NCBI GenBank assembly: GCA_964627035.1
Contig: CAZVKN010000029.1
Span: forward strand, 1 to 34,798
Origin: CAZVKN01 sp964627035
GTDB lineage: Bacteria > Electryoneota > AABM5-125-24 > Hatepunaeales > Hatepunaeaceae
Direction: 5' to 3'
Length of the DNA stretch: 34,798 nt
Of the stretch, positions 7,437 to 15,313 are shown in pieces. Under the pieces are notes generated by a model that saw only the letters and a list, made by a program, of their open reading frames with translations, was not told the DNA's origin and did not search any database. The position numbers were made by a program, and so were the translations under genes. The stretch's first letter is position 1, and each line of letters starts with the position of its first letter.

Positions 7437-7835
7437 CTAAAGTGGCTTCCTGCCGCTATAACCTGAGTCAAGTTCATGCCAGTATCTGATTTTTTCCTCG
7501 CCAAGTTTCCAGCAGAGATAGACCAATTCTCCTCTTCTCATGTAGAGAAAATCTACTAAACCCGCATCAATGTCCTTTACCTCAGCACCAAGCTCCTGTA
7601 CGACTTCTATCAGATCACGGATGCGGTTTGCTGAGGTTGCAACCTCAGTAATGTCTTTTAGAATCTCGCTCTGTGAGGAAAAACCCTGTCCGTTTGTCCG
7701 TGCTATCTCATGCTTTGACACCATAATCTTCAGCATCACCCCCCTAATCTCCCTAATTTCAGACATGACCTTAGTCAGCTTGGGAAGGAGATTGTTCGCT
7801 TCCTCGTAGTTGAAAATCCGTTCTTCTTCATCCAT
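7437..7835 (-). CDS. DUF2203 family protein
   Basis: 132 residues, no signal peptide, mostly helical. The N-terminal FNYEEANNLLPKLTKVMSEI and the C-terminal block EVKDIDAGLVDFLYMRRGEL ... YLCWKLGE ... YWHELDSGYSGRKPL match what I know of DUF2203, a small cytoplasmic family of unknown function whose hallmark is the D-x-G-L-V-D-F / W-H-x-x-x-x-G-x-x-G-R-x-P-L pairing. It lies 47 bp downstream of gpmI on the same strand and may be co-transcribed with it. The ribosome-binding site is weak. Family assignment is good; the job is unknown. Confidence 0.85.
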   Translation of the reverse strand: MDEEERIFNYEEANNLLPKLTKVMSEIREIRGVMLKIMVSKHEIARTNGQGFSSQSEILKDITEVATSANRIRDLIEVVQELGAEVKDIDAGLVDFLYMRRGELVYLCWKLGEEKIRYWHELDSGYSGRKPL

Positions 7836-7882
7836 TTATATTATTGACCCTATGATATTGTCACTGCAACTGCTTTTTGAAT

Positions 7883-9433
7883 TCAGACATAATCAGCAGC
7901 AGCAGCCAAAATGCTTTCCCCATCCATCTCATCGGGTTGTGGCAGCGCCATCAGTTCCATGATGGTTGGAGCAACATCCGCCAATCTACACTCGTTGCGC
8001 AATTTTGGTTTACTACCATTATCCGGGATTAAGACGAATGGAACAAAATTTGTGGTGTGAGCTGTATGAGAACCACCTGAATCGCTAATCATTCGCTCAC
8101 AATTGCCGTGATCGGCTGTGATAATTAACGAATAATCCTTACTAATCGCTTTATCAACCAACTGTTCCACCAACGGATCAAGTGCTTCCAATGCTTTGAT
8201 AGCAGCAGGTAAGACTCCCGTGTGTCCAACCATATCTGGATTAGCGAAGTTTAACAGTATAAACGAGTAATCCTTATCCAATGCTGTTAGCACTTCTTTG
8301 GCAACTTTAGGTGCACTCATTTCAGGTTGGAGATCATACGTGGTGACTTTAGGAGAACTTACCAGCAAGCGATCCTCCAAAGGAAACGGCTCCTCCCACC
8401 CCCCATTGAAGAAATAAGTAACGTGTGCATATTTCTCCGTTTCTGCAATGCGAAACTGTTTCAAGCCGGCATTTGAAATTACTTCTCCCAAAATATTATA
8501 GTGATGAACCGGTGGGAAACCGGCCAGAAACGTCATATCCTTGTGATATTGCGTCATCGAGGCAAAGTGTAAATCAAGGTATTCACGCGAGAAATACCTG
8601 AACTTTTCTTTCGTCAACGCTCTGGTTATTTCCCGAGCACGGTCAGCACGGAAGTTGAACAGAAAAACTGAATCACGCTTTTTGATCTGTGATATTGGTC
8701 TGTCCATTTTATCTACTATCAGCGACGGCTCAATGAACTCATCAGTTATACCTTGCTCATATGAATCCTCAATAGCTTCCACCGCACTATGGAATCGATT
8801 TCCTTCACCTTTCGTCAGCATTCGATATGCTTTCTCAATCCGATCCCAATTTCGGTCACGATCCATTCCCCAATATCGCCCACACACCGATGCAATTTTT
8901 CCCACTCCAAGTTCTTGCATCTTCGCTTCAATCTCCTGGACAAAACCAAGTCCACTGTCAGGCGGAGTATCTCGTCCGTCCATCAAAGCATGGAGATAGA
9001 CCTCACTAACACCTTCGCGCTTTGCCGCTTCCAACAACACAAACAGATGTTTCATACAACTATGCACACCACCTCGGGAGACCAAGCCGATCAAATGCCA
9101 AGCTGTTCCGTTGTCGTGAGCATATCTTACTGATGTGAGCAACGCTTTATTGGTAAAAATATCACCGGTACTGATAGCATAATCTATGCGTGAGATGTAC
9201 TGATGTACTACTCTACCAGCACCTAAATTCAAATGTCCGACTTCACTGTTGCCCATCAGACCGTCAGGAAGACCAACGTCAGAACCTGACGATTTGAGAA
9301 CTGTAGAACTGTATTTATCCATCATCGTTTGGAGAAACGGTGTATTGGATAGTTTTACAGCATTTCCGTCAATCTCATCACGGAGACCGTAGCCATCGAG
9401 AATTATTAAAAAAACTTTGTTACTGTTATCCAT
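7883..9433 (-). CDS. gpmI: 2,3-bisphosphoglycerate-independent phosphoglycerate mutase
   Basis: 516 residues, the usual length. It interconverts 3- and 2-phosphoglycerate in glycolysis and gluconeogenesis using two metal ions and a phosphoserine intermediate. Landmarks: ILDGYGL (metal Asp 13), GLMGNSEVGHLNLGAGR with catalytic Ser 63, the insert domain with HALMDGRDTPPDSG (about 148-161) and RYWGMDRDRNWDR, NFANPDMVGHTG, and ITADHGNCERM with the second Asp-His metal pair, then GGSHTAHTTNFVPF. Every key residue is present, so it should be active. The start gives a sensible N-terminus, although no strong ribosome-binding site is visible. It heads the unit gpmI-DUF2203. Confidence 0.97.
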   Translation of the reverse strand: MDNSNKVFLIILDGYGLRDEIDGNAVKLSNTPFLQTMMDKYSSTVLKSSGSDVGLPDGLMGNSEVGHLNLGAGRVVHQYISRIDYAISTGDIFTNKALLTSVRYAHDNGTAWHLIGLVSRGGVHSCMKHLFVLLEAAKREGVSEVYLHALMDGRDTPPDSGLGFVQEIEAKMQELGVGKIASVCGRYWGMDRDRNWDRIEKAYRMLTKGEGNRFHSAVEAIEDSYEQGITDEFIEPSLIVDKMDRPISQIKKRDSVFLFNFRADRAREITRALTKEKFRYFSREYLDLHFASMTQYHKDMTFLAGFPPVHHYNILGEVISNAGLKQFRIAETEKYAHVTYFFNGGWEEPFPLEDRLLVSSPKVTTYDLQPEMSAPKVAKEVLTALDKDYSFILLNFANPDMVGHTGVLPAAIKALEALDPLVEQLVDKAISKDYSLIITADHGNCERMISDSGGSHTAHTTNFVPFVLIPDNGSKPKLRNECRLADVAPTIMELMALPQPDEMDGESILAAAADYV

Positions 9434-9491
9434 CTATTGGATCAATGTCCATTTCTTTCAAGAATAAAATTGGAGTAAAATGTGATCGAGT

Positions 9492-9968
9492 TTACTCTGA
9501 TCGGTTCCATCTATATATGATAAGCAAAACAACACCGATGACAATTAGTATGTAAGGAAGCTGATCAAACATGCCGTTCAGCCATCTTTGGTAATGCCAC
9601 CAATTCCGTGCGGTCAGCCCGGCACCACTTAACACACATAGCAATCCACCGGGGACAAGCAGCCACCGATTTGAACTTCTCAGTGCATAGAGTGACAGGA
9701 ACCCAATACCGGCGACACCGAAAAACAGTGGGCCCAATCGCCAAGACTTAAAATCTATTATCTGCAGTTCCCAAATCAGTGATACAAAACCGGAAGCAAT
9801 AAAAATCACTGCAACAAACATCAAACTTCGTCGCCAGTCAAATCTTGATGCAAGAACAACCAGCAACATTCCTGTCAGTAGCTGTCCAAGCCCCCGGCTG
9901 GAACTCCACACATTTACGATGGTAACAAACAAGCCTATTAGAATTAACAGCCAACCGATTCCGGTCAA
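9492..9968 (-). CDS. Small polytopic membrane protein of unknown function
   Basis: 158 residues with about five hydrophobic segments (starting at 3-20, 28-43, 49-67, 78-95 and 104-118, with a last one near 137-153) and little else. The first codon is TTG at 9968, with AGAGG just upstream; no ATG is available before the second membrane segment. It begins 14 bases after the stop of the PspC-domain gene and is the last gene of that minus-strand run. The paired helices and its place beside PspC proteins recall LiaI/LiaF or DUF5668-type envelope-stress membrane proteins, but I see no diagnostic motif. Function is unassigned; a membrane-stress partner of PspC is only an inference from position. Confidence 0.65.
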   Translation of the reverse strand: MTGIGWLLILIGLFVTIVNVWSSSRGLGQLLTGMLLVVLASRFDWRRSLMFVAVIFIASGFVSLIWELQIIDFKSWRLGPLFFGVAGIGFLSLYALRSSNRWLLVPGGLLCVLSGAGLTARNWWHYQRWLNGMFDQLPYILIVIGVVLLIIYRWNRSE

Positions 9969-9982
9969 ACCTCTACGTAATT

Positions 9983-10621
9983 TTACAGCGATGAAGATCT
10001 CTCACGCGGCATAATAACATATAGTAGCAGATAGAGCGCTATACCTGCAAGGAAGAATGATACTGTCATTACACCCCATAAAACGCGAACGATGTTCGGA
10101 TCGAGGTTTAGATATTTTCCGAGACCTCCACACACACCAAATATGATCCGGTCATCTGACGATCTTGACCATCCAATTCTTTCATCAATACCTTCATCGC
10201 TGATTCCATCCGCATTCTCTCCAGACTCGCTAACTTTGCCTTTGCGATAGAGGAGTACAACACCGAGCGATACTACAACAATTGGCAGAAGATAGTGACT
10301 GATCTGGAGTTGGAGGTAATAGAAGCTGCCGCTAAGTAACCATGTAAGTCCCAACACTACCAACACTATTCCGATTAGTAGCTTGCCATCAATAGATGCA
10401 AGCATTGATCTGCCGCTCATTTCCGAAGGGATCAGCAGCATTGCGGCGATGTATGCGACTATACCGATACCGCCCCACAGAGCCAAACCGACCCAAGCCA
10501 ACCTTACAATAAGTGGATCAATATTTAGATATTCAGCGAATCCACTACAAACACCTGCAATCAGTCTGTTTTTTACTGAACGGTGAAGCAGTCTGGCACT
10601 GGATGTTGTATCGTAAGACAT
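9983..10621 (-). CDS. Membrane protein with two PspC domains flanking a hydrophobic core
   Basis: 212 residues. The first PspC domain (about 10-67) reads VKNRLIAGVCSGFAEYLNID ... VRLAWVGLALWGG, the second (about 152-208) DDRIIFGVCGGLGKYLNLDP ... VRVLWGVMTVS. Between them are two more hydrophobic segments (about 78-95 and 101-120) and a charged linker. PspC domains belong to the phage-shock/envelope-stress system and sit in the inner membrane. I start it at ATG 10621 because GGGAG precedes it at the right spacing and it overlaps the upstream stop as TGATG; the open frame extends to 10765 but that part is the other PspC gene read in the wrong frame. No PspA, PspB or PspF gene is in view. Confidence 0.88.
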   Translation of the reverse strand: MSYDTTSSARLLHRSVKNRLIAGVCSGFAEYLNIDPLIVRLAWVGLALWGGIGIVAYIAAMLLIPSEMSGRSMLASIDGKLLIGIVLVVLGLTWLLSGSFYYLQLQISHYLLPIVVVSLGVVLLYRKGKVSESGENADGISDEGIDERIGWSRSSDDRIIFGVCGGLGKYLNLDPNIVRVLWGVMTVSFFLAGIALYLLLYVIMPRERSSSL

Positions 10622-10812
10622 CAAGTCTCCCATGGATGCGGTGGTACTATCAGCCATGCCAAAATATAGAGCAGAATACCACTGCCACCTACGAGGGTTA
10701 ATATTATCCAGGCAATGCGGACTATCACGGGATCTATGTCGAAGTACTCTCCCACACCACCACAAACACCCGCGAGTATTCTGTCTTCTTCAGATCTGAA
10801 AATTCGTTTCAT
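10621..10812 (-). CDS. PspC domain protein (stand-alone)
   Basis: 63 residues that are almost nothing but one PspC domain: RSEEDRILAGVCGGVGEYFD, then two hydrophobic stretches (VIVRIAWIILTLVGG and GILLYILAWLIVPP). It is expected in the inner membrane. GAGGGG lies about nine bases before ATG. Its stop overlaps the start of the double-PspC gene (TGATG), so the two are translationally coupled and together place three PspC domains in one operon. In enterobacteria PspC works with PspB to relay envelope stress to PspA; here only the PspC part is seen, so the role in this organism is inferred. Confidence 0.88.
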   Translation of the reverse strand: MKRIFRSEEDRILAGVCGGVGEYFDIDPVIVRIAWIILTLVGGSGILLYILAWLIVPPHPWET

Positions 10813-10855
10813 GGTTTAATTCCCCTCTATTTCAATATCTTCTTTCAGATTTTGT

Positions 10856-12445
10856 TTATGTTATTGGAGCTAATAATTCTGCCGGAATTTCTTCTCCCAG
10901 CAATCGGCACACCTGCTGCAGATGGCCTCTGAACAATCTATCAAATTCGGCTTCAGTATCAGAGTTGTTTGGCTCACCGTACCACCAGAACCAATCCGAT
11001 CCTTCAGCAACATGCAAATGATGCCATACTCGCTCAGGAACCGATCCGTTCAGCTCATGTTTTGTAATGATACTGCGGGTATAGGTCAGCAGTTCCCATG
11101 CTCGATTCTTTAACGGGTCTCCGATCCAGATATGGAAGTCACTATTGATCCATGAACCGCTGTGAAGACGCTGAATCGAACGCTTCGGAGGACAACCTTT
11201 AAGATAGCTCGACATCGTCTTGATTGCAAGTTTCGGATGGATGCTCAACCGCTCCATCAGACTGCAAAGGAAGCCCTCACCGTAATCAAGAAAATAGCCC
11301 CATGGATTCTCTCCATCAAGCGCAACCGTTAGCATAAAATCACCCGGATTCGTCATGCTATCGGCTGCCTGCTCGAATCTACTCACAAGTTGATGCGTCG
11401 CATCCTGAGGACGCATGTTCTGGCATCTGAAACCGATTGCATCCGAGATGTCTCTTTCACGGAAGAAGATTGCTACTCCTTCAGAAGAAGAATCCAATAT
11501 ATGCGGTCGGTGTACATCTTGTCGCTTCTCAATCGGTGGATCGGATGCATACACATTCCCTTCATCCGTAACCAACCACTTCACACCAGCTTTCGTAAAT
11601 ATTTCCATCGCTGCGTGACTGACAGATCCTTCTGCGGGCCACATCCCTTTCGGAGGATGTCCGGTTAACTCTTCAAGCTTCTCCATCCCACGTTTAACAT
11701 GCCACAGCGCATCTTCCGGGTGCTGAAATCTGACATTGGGAAGTGGCATCTCCGGTCGAGACACGAGACTTGCATTTGTATCACATAGAAGAGGTGCAAT
11801 AGGGTGAAAAAATGGTGTAAAGGTTAATTCCGAAACAGTGTCACGCTCGATTGTGCTCAGTTTTTCAAGAACACTTTTCGTGATAGACAACTGGAACTCG
11901 AGCAGCTCAATTTTATCCTCTTCACTGAAATCGTTCTGTTTCTCTTTCAGATTCTGGATTAGATCATCCTTCCCTGCTGACCAGCCGACCCAGCAAAGAT
12001 TAAACCACACCTGAATATCTCGTATATCCCTGTCACTGAACAGCTTGGCGTTACATGATGTATTCTGTCTTTTGTGATGCAGCTCTCGGTAACGTGGGAA
12101 CGGTTCGATCTGTGTGCCCGGATTAGCCTGAAAAAAGTTGTCAACGATGAATTGTCTTTGCTCAGATGTCAGCGAATCAGGGGGAATGGATGAGAGTTCA
12201 TAGTACAGATCACTGTTACCTCCGCTCACCGCCTGTAGTTGGTCAATCAAAACGGGAGTAAGATTCAACACCTGACCTATCTGTGGAAAACGGTAAGCAA
12301 GATTGATCATATCGTTGTAACCCATGCAAGAGTGCAGTCTGACCCATGGTAAGGTCGCCTTCCCTGTGACCGGATCACGATAATCAGGCTGATGAAGATG
12401 CCACAGAAATCCGAGATTAAGCTTGTTGGTCAATATCTCTTCCAA
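10856..12445 (-). CDS. Glycoside hydrolase family 57 protein
   Basis: 529 residues, no signal peptide, so cytoplasmic. GH57 regions in order: FLWHLHQPDYRDP (13-25, the HQP signature), the Trp-rich WFNLCWVGWSAG (147-158), and GMWPAEGSVSHAAMEIFTKA (267-286) with the likely nucleophile Glu 272, followed by KWLVTDEGNVYA (289-300) holding the likely acid/base Asp 294. The C-terminal part is helical with several Trp residues (GSDWFWWYGEPNN). GH57 enzymes act on alpha-glucans as amylases, 4-alpha-glucanotransferases or branching enzymes; this form with PAEGSVS resembles uncharacterised alpha-amylase/alpha-mannosidase-like members, so specificity is open. It lies 43 bp upstream of the PspC pair on the same strand, probably an accidental neighbour. 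Confidence 0.9.
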   Translation of the reverse strand: MEEILTNKLNLGFLWHLHQPDYRDPVTGKATLPWVRLHSCMGYNDMINLAYRFPQIGQVLNLTPVLIDQLQAVSGGNSDLYYELSSIPPDSLTSEQRQFIVDNFFQANPGTQIEPFPRYRELHHKRQNTSCNAKLFSDRDIRDIQVWFNLCWVGWSAGKDDLIQNLKEKQNDFSEEDKIELLEFQLSITKSVLEKLSTIERDTVSELTFTPFFHPIAPLLCDTNASLVSRPEMPLPNVRFQHPEDALWHVKRGMEKLEELTGHPPKGMWPAEGSVSHAAMEIFTKAGVKWLVTDEGNVYASDPPIEKRQDVHRPHILDSSSEGVAIFFRERDISDAIGFRCQNMRPQDATHQLVSRFEQAADSMTNPGDFMLTVALDGENPWGYFLDYGEGFLCSLMERLSIHPKLAIKTMSSYLKGCPPKRSIQRLHSGSWINSDFHIWIGDPLKNRAWELLTYTRSIITKHELNGSVPERVWHHLHVAEGSDWFWWYGEPNNSDTEAEFDRLFRGHLQQVCRLLGEEIPAELLAPIT

Positions 12446-12456
12446 AAACTATTGGG

Positions 12457-12564
12457 CTATTCATAATGCGTCCACATCCTAACTATTTTAACCACTTTTA
12501 CATCATCAAGTATCTGATAGACCAACCGATGTTGGATATTTATTCGTCGTGAAAATGTTCCACC
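12457..12564 (-). pseudogene. Remnant of a YoeB-type toxin (C-terminal part only)
   Basis: Translating the minus strand immediately after the antitoxin stop gives GGTFSRRINIQHRLVYQ, ILDDVKVVKIVRMWTHYE and a TAG stop. This is the conserved C-terminal third of the YoeB mRNA interferase, including the SRRINIQHR core and the terminal HYE catalytic region. About 45 N-terminal residues are missing: the normal toxin start next to the antitoxin stop opens only into MVEHFHDE and a stop, and no other start reaches this frame. The neat junction at the antitoxin stop suggests an internal deletion of the toxin. It should be non-functional. The antitoxin upstream is intact. Confidence 0.82.
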
Positions 12565-12565
12565 A

Positions 12566-12808
12566 TTACCAGTCAGGTTCCGCTGTGCATTCTTCAATTG
12601 GAGTGGTTAATCCCTCCCGAATAGATTTCTGCATATTAGGGATATTCAAAAGATAGACAGTTTCCTGCAATGAACGGAAATCATCCTCTGAGATAAGTAC
12701 AGCATTACTGTGTTTACCTTTTATGATAATTGGCTTGTGTGAAGATGCCACCTCGTCAATAAGTTTACTTAGTTTTGATCTTGCTTCTGTGGATGTTATT
12801 ATCGGCAC
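12566..12808 (-). CDS. Phd/YefM family antitoxin
   Basis: 80 residues, typical length. The N-terminal DNA-binding part reads IITSTEARSKLSKLIDEVAS, followed by KPIIIKGKHSNAVLISEDDF (Phd/YefM fold), and the C-terminal toxin-binding tail reads NMQKSIREGLTTPIEECTAE. The start codon is GTG at 12808 with AGGTGA just upstream. It would normally pair with a YoeB toxin in the next frame, and only the 3' third of that toxin survives. Such antitoxins repress their own promoter by binding a palindrome; an imperfect one lies at 12842-12857. With the toxin broken, this is an orphan that may still act as a repressor or neutralise toxins made elsewhere. Confidence 0.9.
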   Translation of the reverse strand: MPIITSTEARSKLSKLIDEVASSHKPIIIKGKHSNAVLISEDDFRSLQETVYLLNIPNMQKSIREGLTTPIEECTAEPDW

Positions 12809-12841
12809 ATTTCACCTGTATTCGTTTAATCTTCCTATGAA

Positions 12842-12857
12842 GTACGCAATTACGCAC
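12842..12857. promoter_or_regulatory. Imperfect palindrome upstream of the antitoxin, possible operator
   Basis: GTACGCAATTACGCAC is palindromic apart from two symmetric mismatch pairs and lies 34-49 bases upstream of the antitoxin start. Position and symmetry fit an autoregulatory YefM-type operator, but the sequence itself is not a known consensus. Confidence 0.3.
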
Positions 12858-12897
12858 GGAATATAAAGTCGTCACAAAATTTCATACAAGCAATAAT

Positions 12898-13785
12898 CTA
12901 CTTTTTCATTACCAACAGAGACAAATCCAGCACCTTCACAGAGTGCGTTAATGCACCGATAGAGATGAAATCAACACCGGTTTCACCATAATTACTGACA
13001 TTTTCAAGGGTAATCCCACCCGATGCTTCCAACTCAACATCACCCGCACGAGCTTCCACACAATCCCGAATCTGATCCGGAGTCATGTTGTCCAATAAAA
13101 TTCGATCCGGTTGTGCTTTCATTGCTTCCAGATACTCATCCCAGTTACGAGCTTCACACATGACACGATACTTACCAAATCTATCGGAGTACTTGCGACA
13201 CGCTTCAATTGCCTGCGTAATCCCTCCTATTGCCGTGATGTGATTTTCTTTTAGTAGGAAGGCATCATACAAAGCATACCGGTGATTCACGCCCCCACCT
13301 GTTCTGACGGCTGCCTTGTCTATATATCTAAGTCCAGGTGCTGTCTTGCGAGTTTCGCTGATATTGGCTCCGGTGCCTTTGACAGCATTAGCGTATTGAT
13401 TTGTCAGAGTCGCAATTCCACACGCTCGACCGATCAGGTTCAAAGCTGTTCGCTCTCCCGCTAAAATTGCCCATAGTTTTCCTGATATTCTGGCTACTTC
13501 AGTCCCAAATTCAACCTCGGATCCATCCTGTACCAATATCTCATAGCTTACGCTCTTTTCCAGAGACTCAAACACCCATTCAGCAATTCTCTGTCCTGCT
13601 ATTACTCCACTATCCTTCGCAATGATGACAGCTTCACCAATTTGATTCGTAGGCACGGTAGCACGAGTTGTAATGTCACCATGCTTGCCGAGATCTTCAC
13701 GTAGTGCTCTCCGAACGATAGCTTTGGCTACACGATTCAGCCTGATTTCCAGTGGATTATTTGGTTGATTTTTGCGGTTCTTCAT
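12898..13785 (-). CDS. nadC: Nicotinate-nucleotide pyrophosphorylase (quinolinate phosphoribosyltransferase)
   Basis: 295 residues. It makes nicotinate mononucleotide, CO2 and pyrophosphate from quinolinate and PRPP in de novo NAD synthesis, in the cytoplasm. Family features: ALREDLGKHGDITT (27-40), ERTALNLIGRACGIAT (111-126), SETRKTAPGLR (143-153, quinolinate/PRPP binding), RTGGGVNHRYALYDAFLLKE (161-180) with NHI, RILLDNM (228-234) and ELEASGGIT (251-259). All expected basic and acidic active-site residues are present. It starts nine bases after the stop of the sulfatase-fold gene, so it may ride on that transcript. No nadA or nadB is in view. Confidence 0.96.
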   Translation of the reverse strand: MKNRKNQPNNPLEIRLNRVAKAIVRRALREDLGKHGDITTRATVPTNQIGEAVIIAKDSGVIAGQRIAEWVFESLEKSVSYEILVQDGSEVEFGTEVARISGKLWAILAGERTALNLIGRACGIATLTNQYANAVKGTGANISETRKTAPGLRYIDKAAVRTGGGVNHRYALYDAFLLKENHITAIGGITQAIEACRKYSDRFGKYRVMCEARNWDEYLEAMKAQPDRILLDNMTPDQIRDCVEARAGDVELEASGGITLENVSNYGETGVDFISIGALTHSVKVLDLSLLVMKK

Positions 13786-13794
13786 AATTTTACT

Positions 13795-15312
13795 CTAATC
13801 CTTCTTCACAATTTCTGTAACATCCGTAAATCTGTAAGGTGCATCCAATGATGAGAAAAAGCACTTGTCCTGATGCAATACGTGATCTGAATGAAAATAA
13901 CTGTTAAAAATTAAACGAAAACTGTTCACCGGGGAAATTGAAGAAGAGAGAGAATCTGTTTCCACGCCCGGTAAGTAGTAAGCATTTAGAATTGATGTTC
14001 GTTCAATCACGAACTTATCACTCGGATTATTCCACTCATCAAATGATGCAGGACCGTGATCTCCCTGAATAATTATGACTGGAGGATTTGCTGAATTCTG
14101 TAAAATCTCACTAATAACTTCACTCAATCTTATGCTTACATACTGAAGCTGTTCAACGTAACCCTCCCTTGGCATCCAAATATTTTGCCCTAAGGTCAAA
14201 TCGTCAACTGCTCTGTCCTCTCCGTCAGCAGTAAACACAAACGGAGTATGTGGAACAGAGAAATGACAAAGCACGAATTTAGGACTTCGAGCGGAATGAA
14301 TTTTGGATAACTCTCCAAATTGAGTTCTGACTTTCTTTCTGTACATATCGTCAAAGAATATCTTCGGTTCAATAACGCAAAGAATGGTTGTGTGAATTAA
14401 CACTTGTTTAAATTCATTATAATTACCCGACTTAATAATAATGTCAGCGTTGGGATTACGATCTGTCGGTCCCCATCCACTCCTAATCAGTACGAAGCTG
14501 TAATCGTGCTCCTTGAGGAATCTCATGACTTCGCTGTTCCTAATCATTCCCCAGAGAACAGATGGGTTGGTGCTCTGGTCATCGAATCTTGACACATCTT
14601 CATTGATGTATTTCATGTTCAGTGAGGATGCGAGGGAAAGGTGCGTTTGCACATAGTTAGAAAAACTGTGCTCAGCGACATAGAAACCGCTATTCTTTAA
14701 ATACTCGGTAAAATCTGAATTATCAAAATTATAAAATTGATCTAAAACCGGATTCCCCGCATACCCATCCGGAATTATGTAATAAATATCCGGCGTCTGA
14801 CGGGCATCACTGCTCAAGTCCGAAGTGGATTCAGAGTCAATTTGATCTATGGATGTTACAAACTGCTGCGGTCGAAATTGGAATGCTACTATATTGAAAA
14901 TTGAAAATCCTACAAGTATTGACATAGTCAGATTGAAGAACCTTGTCAATGTTTGAAAATCACTTTTGGATCGGAGGATTATATATGAAAGAATAATGTA
15001 AGTCAATCCAATTGAAGGGATTAAAGTTCTGTGGCGCATGATCTTAACACCACCGATCATGAAATGCCGCACCTCATAATAGAAGTGTCCATAACTGAAG
15101 AATACAATGAGTCCAAAAGTTACCAGCAGAGCAGTTTTTTTCGGATTCCTGATGAGAAGATTTAACAAGTAGAATATTACTGTTGTTCCCGTTAACGCCA
15201 CCAATAGTGGAACCATCAGGTCAAGAAACGATGCTTGATAGATATTGTGGACGAACAGAAACAGGATAGAGAAGGCTGCGTAGAGATAGGGGTGTAGGAT
15301 TTTACTGTTCAT
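13795..15312 (-). CDS. Membrane-anchored sulfatase/alkaline-phosphatase-fold enzyme
   Basis: 505 residues. Five or so hydrophobic segments in the first 145 residues are followed by a soluble domain, the layout of LtaS and EptA-type membrane phosphotransferases. The soluble domain opens with DIYYIIPDGYAG (metal Asp about 182) and continues with FSNYVQTHLSLASSLNMKYI, where a Thr or Ser would be the nucleophile; CHFSVPHTPFVF and IIIQGDHGPASFDEWN supply the remaining metal Asp/His. It likely hydrolyses or transfers a sulfate, phosphate or phospho-substituent on the outer face of the inner membrane, perhaps on a surface polysaccharide; the substrate is unknown. It begins one base after the methyltransferase gene ends, so the two are coupled. 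Confidence 0.85.
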   Translation of the reverse strand: MNSKILHPYLYAAFSILFLFVHNIYQASFLDLMVPLLVALTGTTVIFYLLNLLIRNPKKTALLVTFGLIVFFSYGHFYYEVRHFMIGGVKIMRHRTLIPSIGLTYIILSYIILRSKSDFQTLTRFFNLTMSILVGFSIFNIVAFQFRPQQFVTSIDQIDSESTSDLSSDARQTPDIYYIIPDGYAGNPVLDQFYNFDNSDFTEYLKNSGFYVAEHSFSNYVQTHLSLASSLNMKYINEDVSRFDDQSTNPSVLWGMIRNSEVMRFLKEHDYSFVLIRSGWGPTDRNPNADIIIKSGNYNEFKQVLIHTTILCVIEPKIFFDDMYRKKVRTQFGELSKIHSARSPKFVLCHFSVPHTPFVFTADGEDRAVDDLTLGQNIWMPREGYVEQLQYVSIRLSEVISEILQNSANPPVIIIQGDHGPASFDEWNNPSDKFVIERTSILNAYYLPGVETDSLSSSISPVNSFRLIFNSYFHSDHVLHQDKCFFSSLDAPYRFTDVTEIVKKD

Positions 15313-15313
15313 G

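Noticed and set aside
7343..7504. N-terminal extension of the WD40 lipoprotein frame
   Set aside because: It runs through a family A repeat and into the DUF2203 gene, and would bury the lipoprotein signal. ATG 7342 has a good ribosome-binding site.
10622..10765. N-terminal extension of the double-PspC frame
   Set aside because: It is the single-PspC gene read in another frame. The composition is not protein-like and the start at 10621 has GGGAG at correct spacing.
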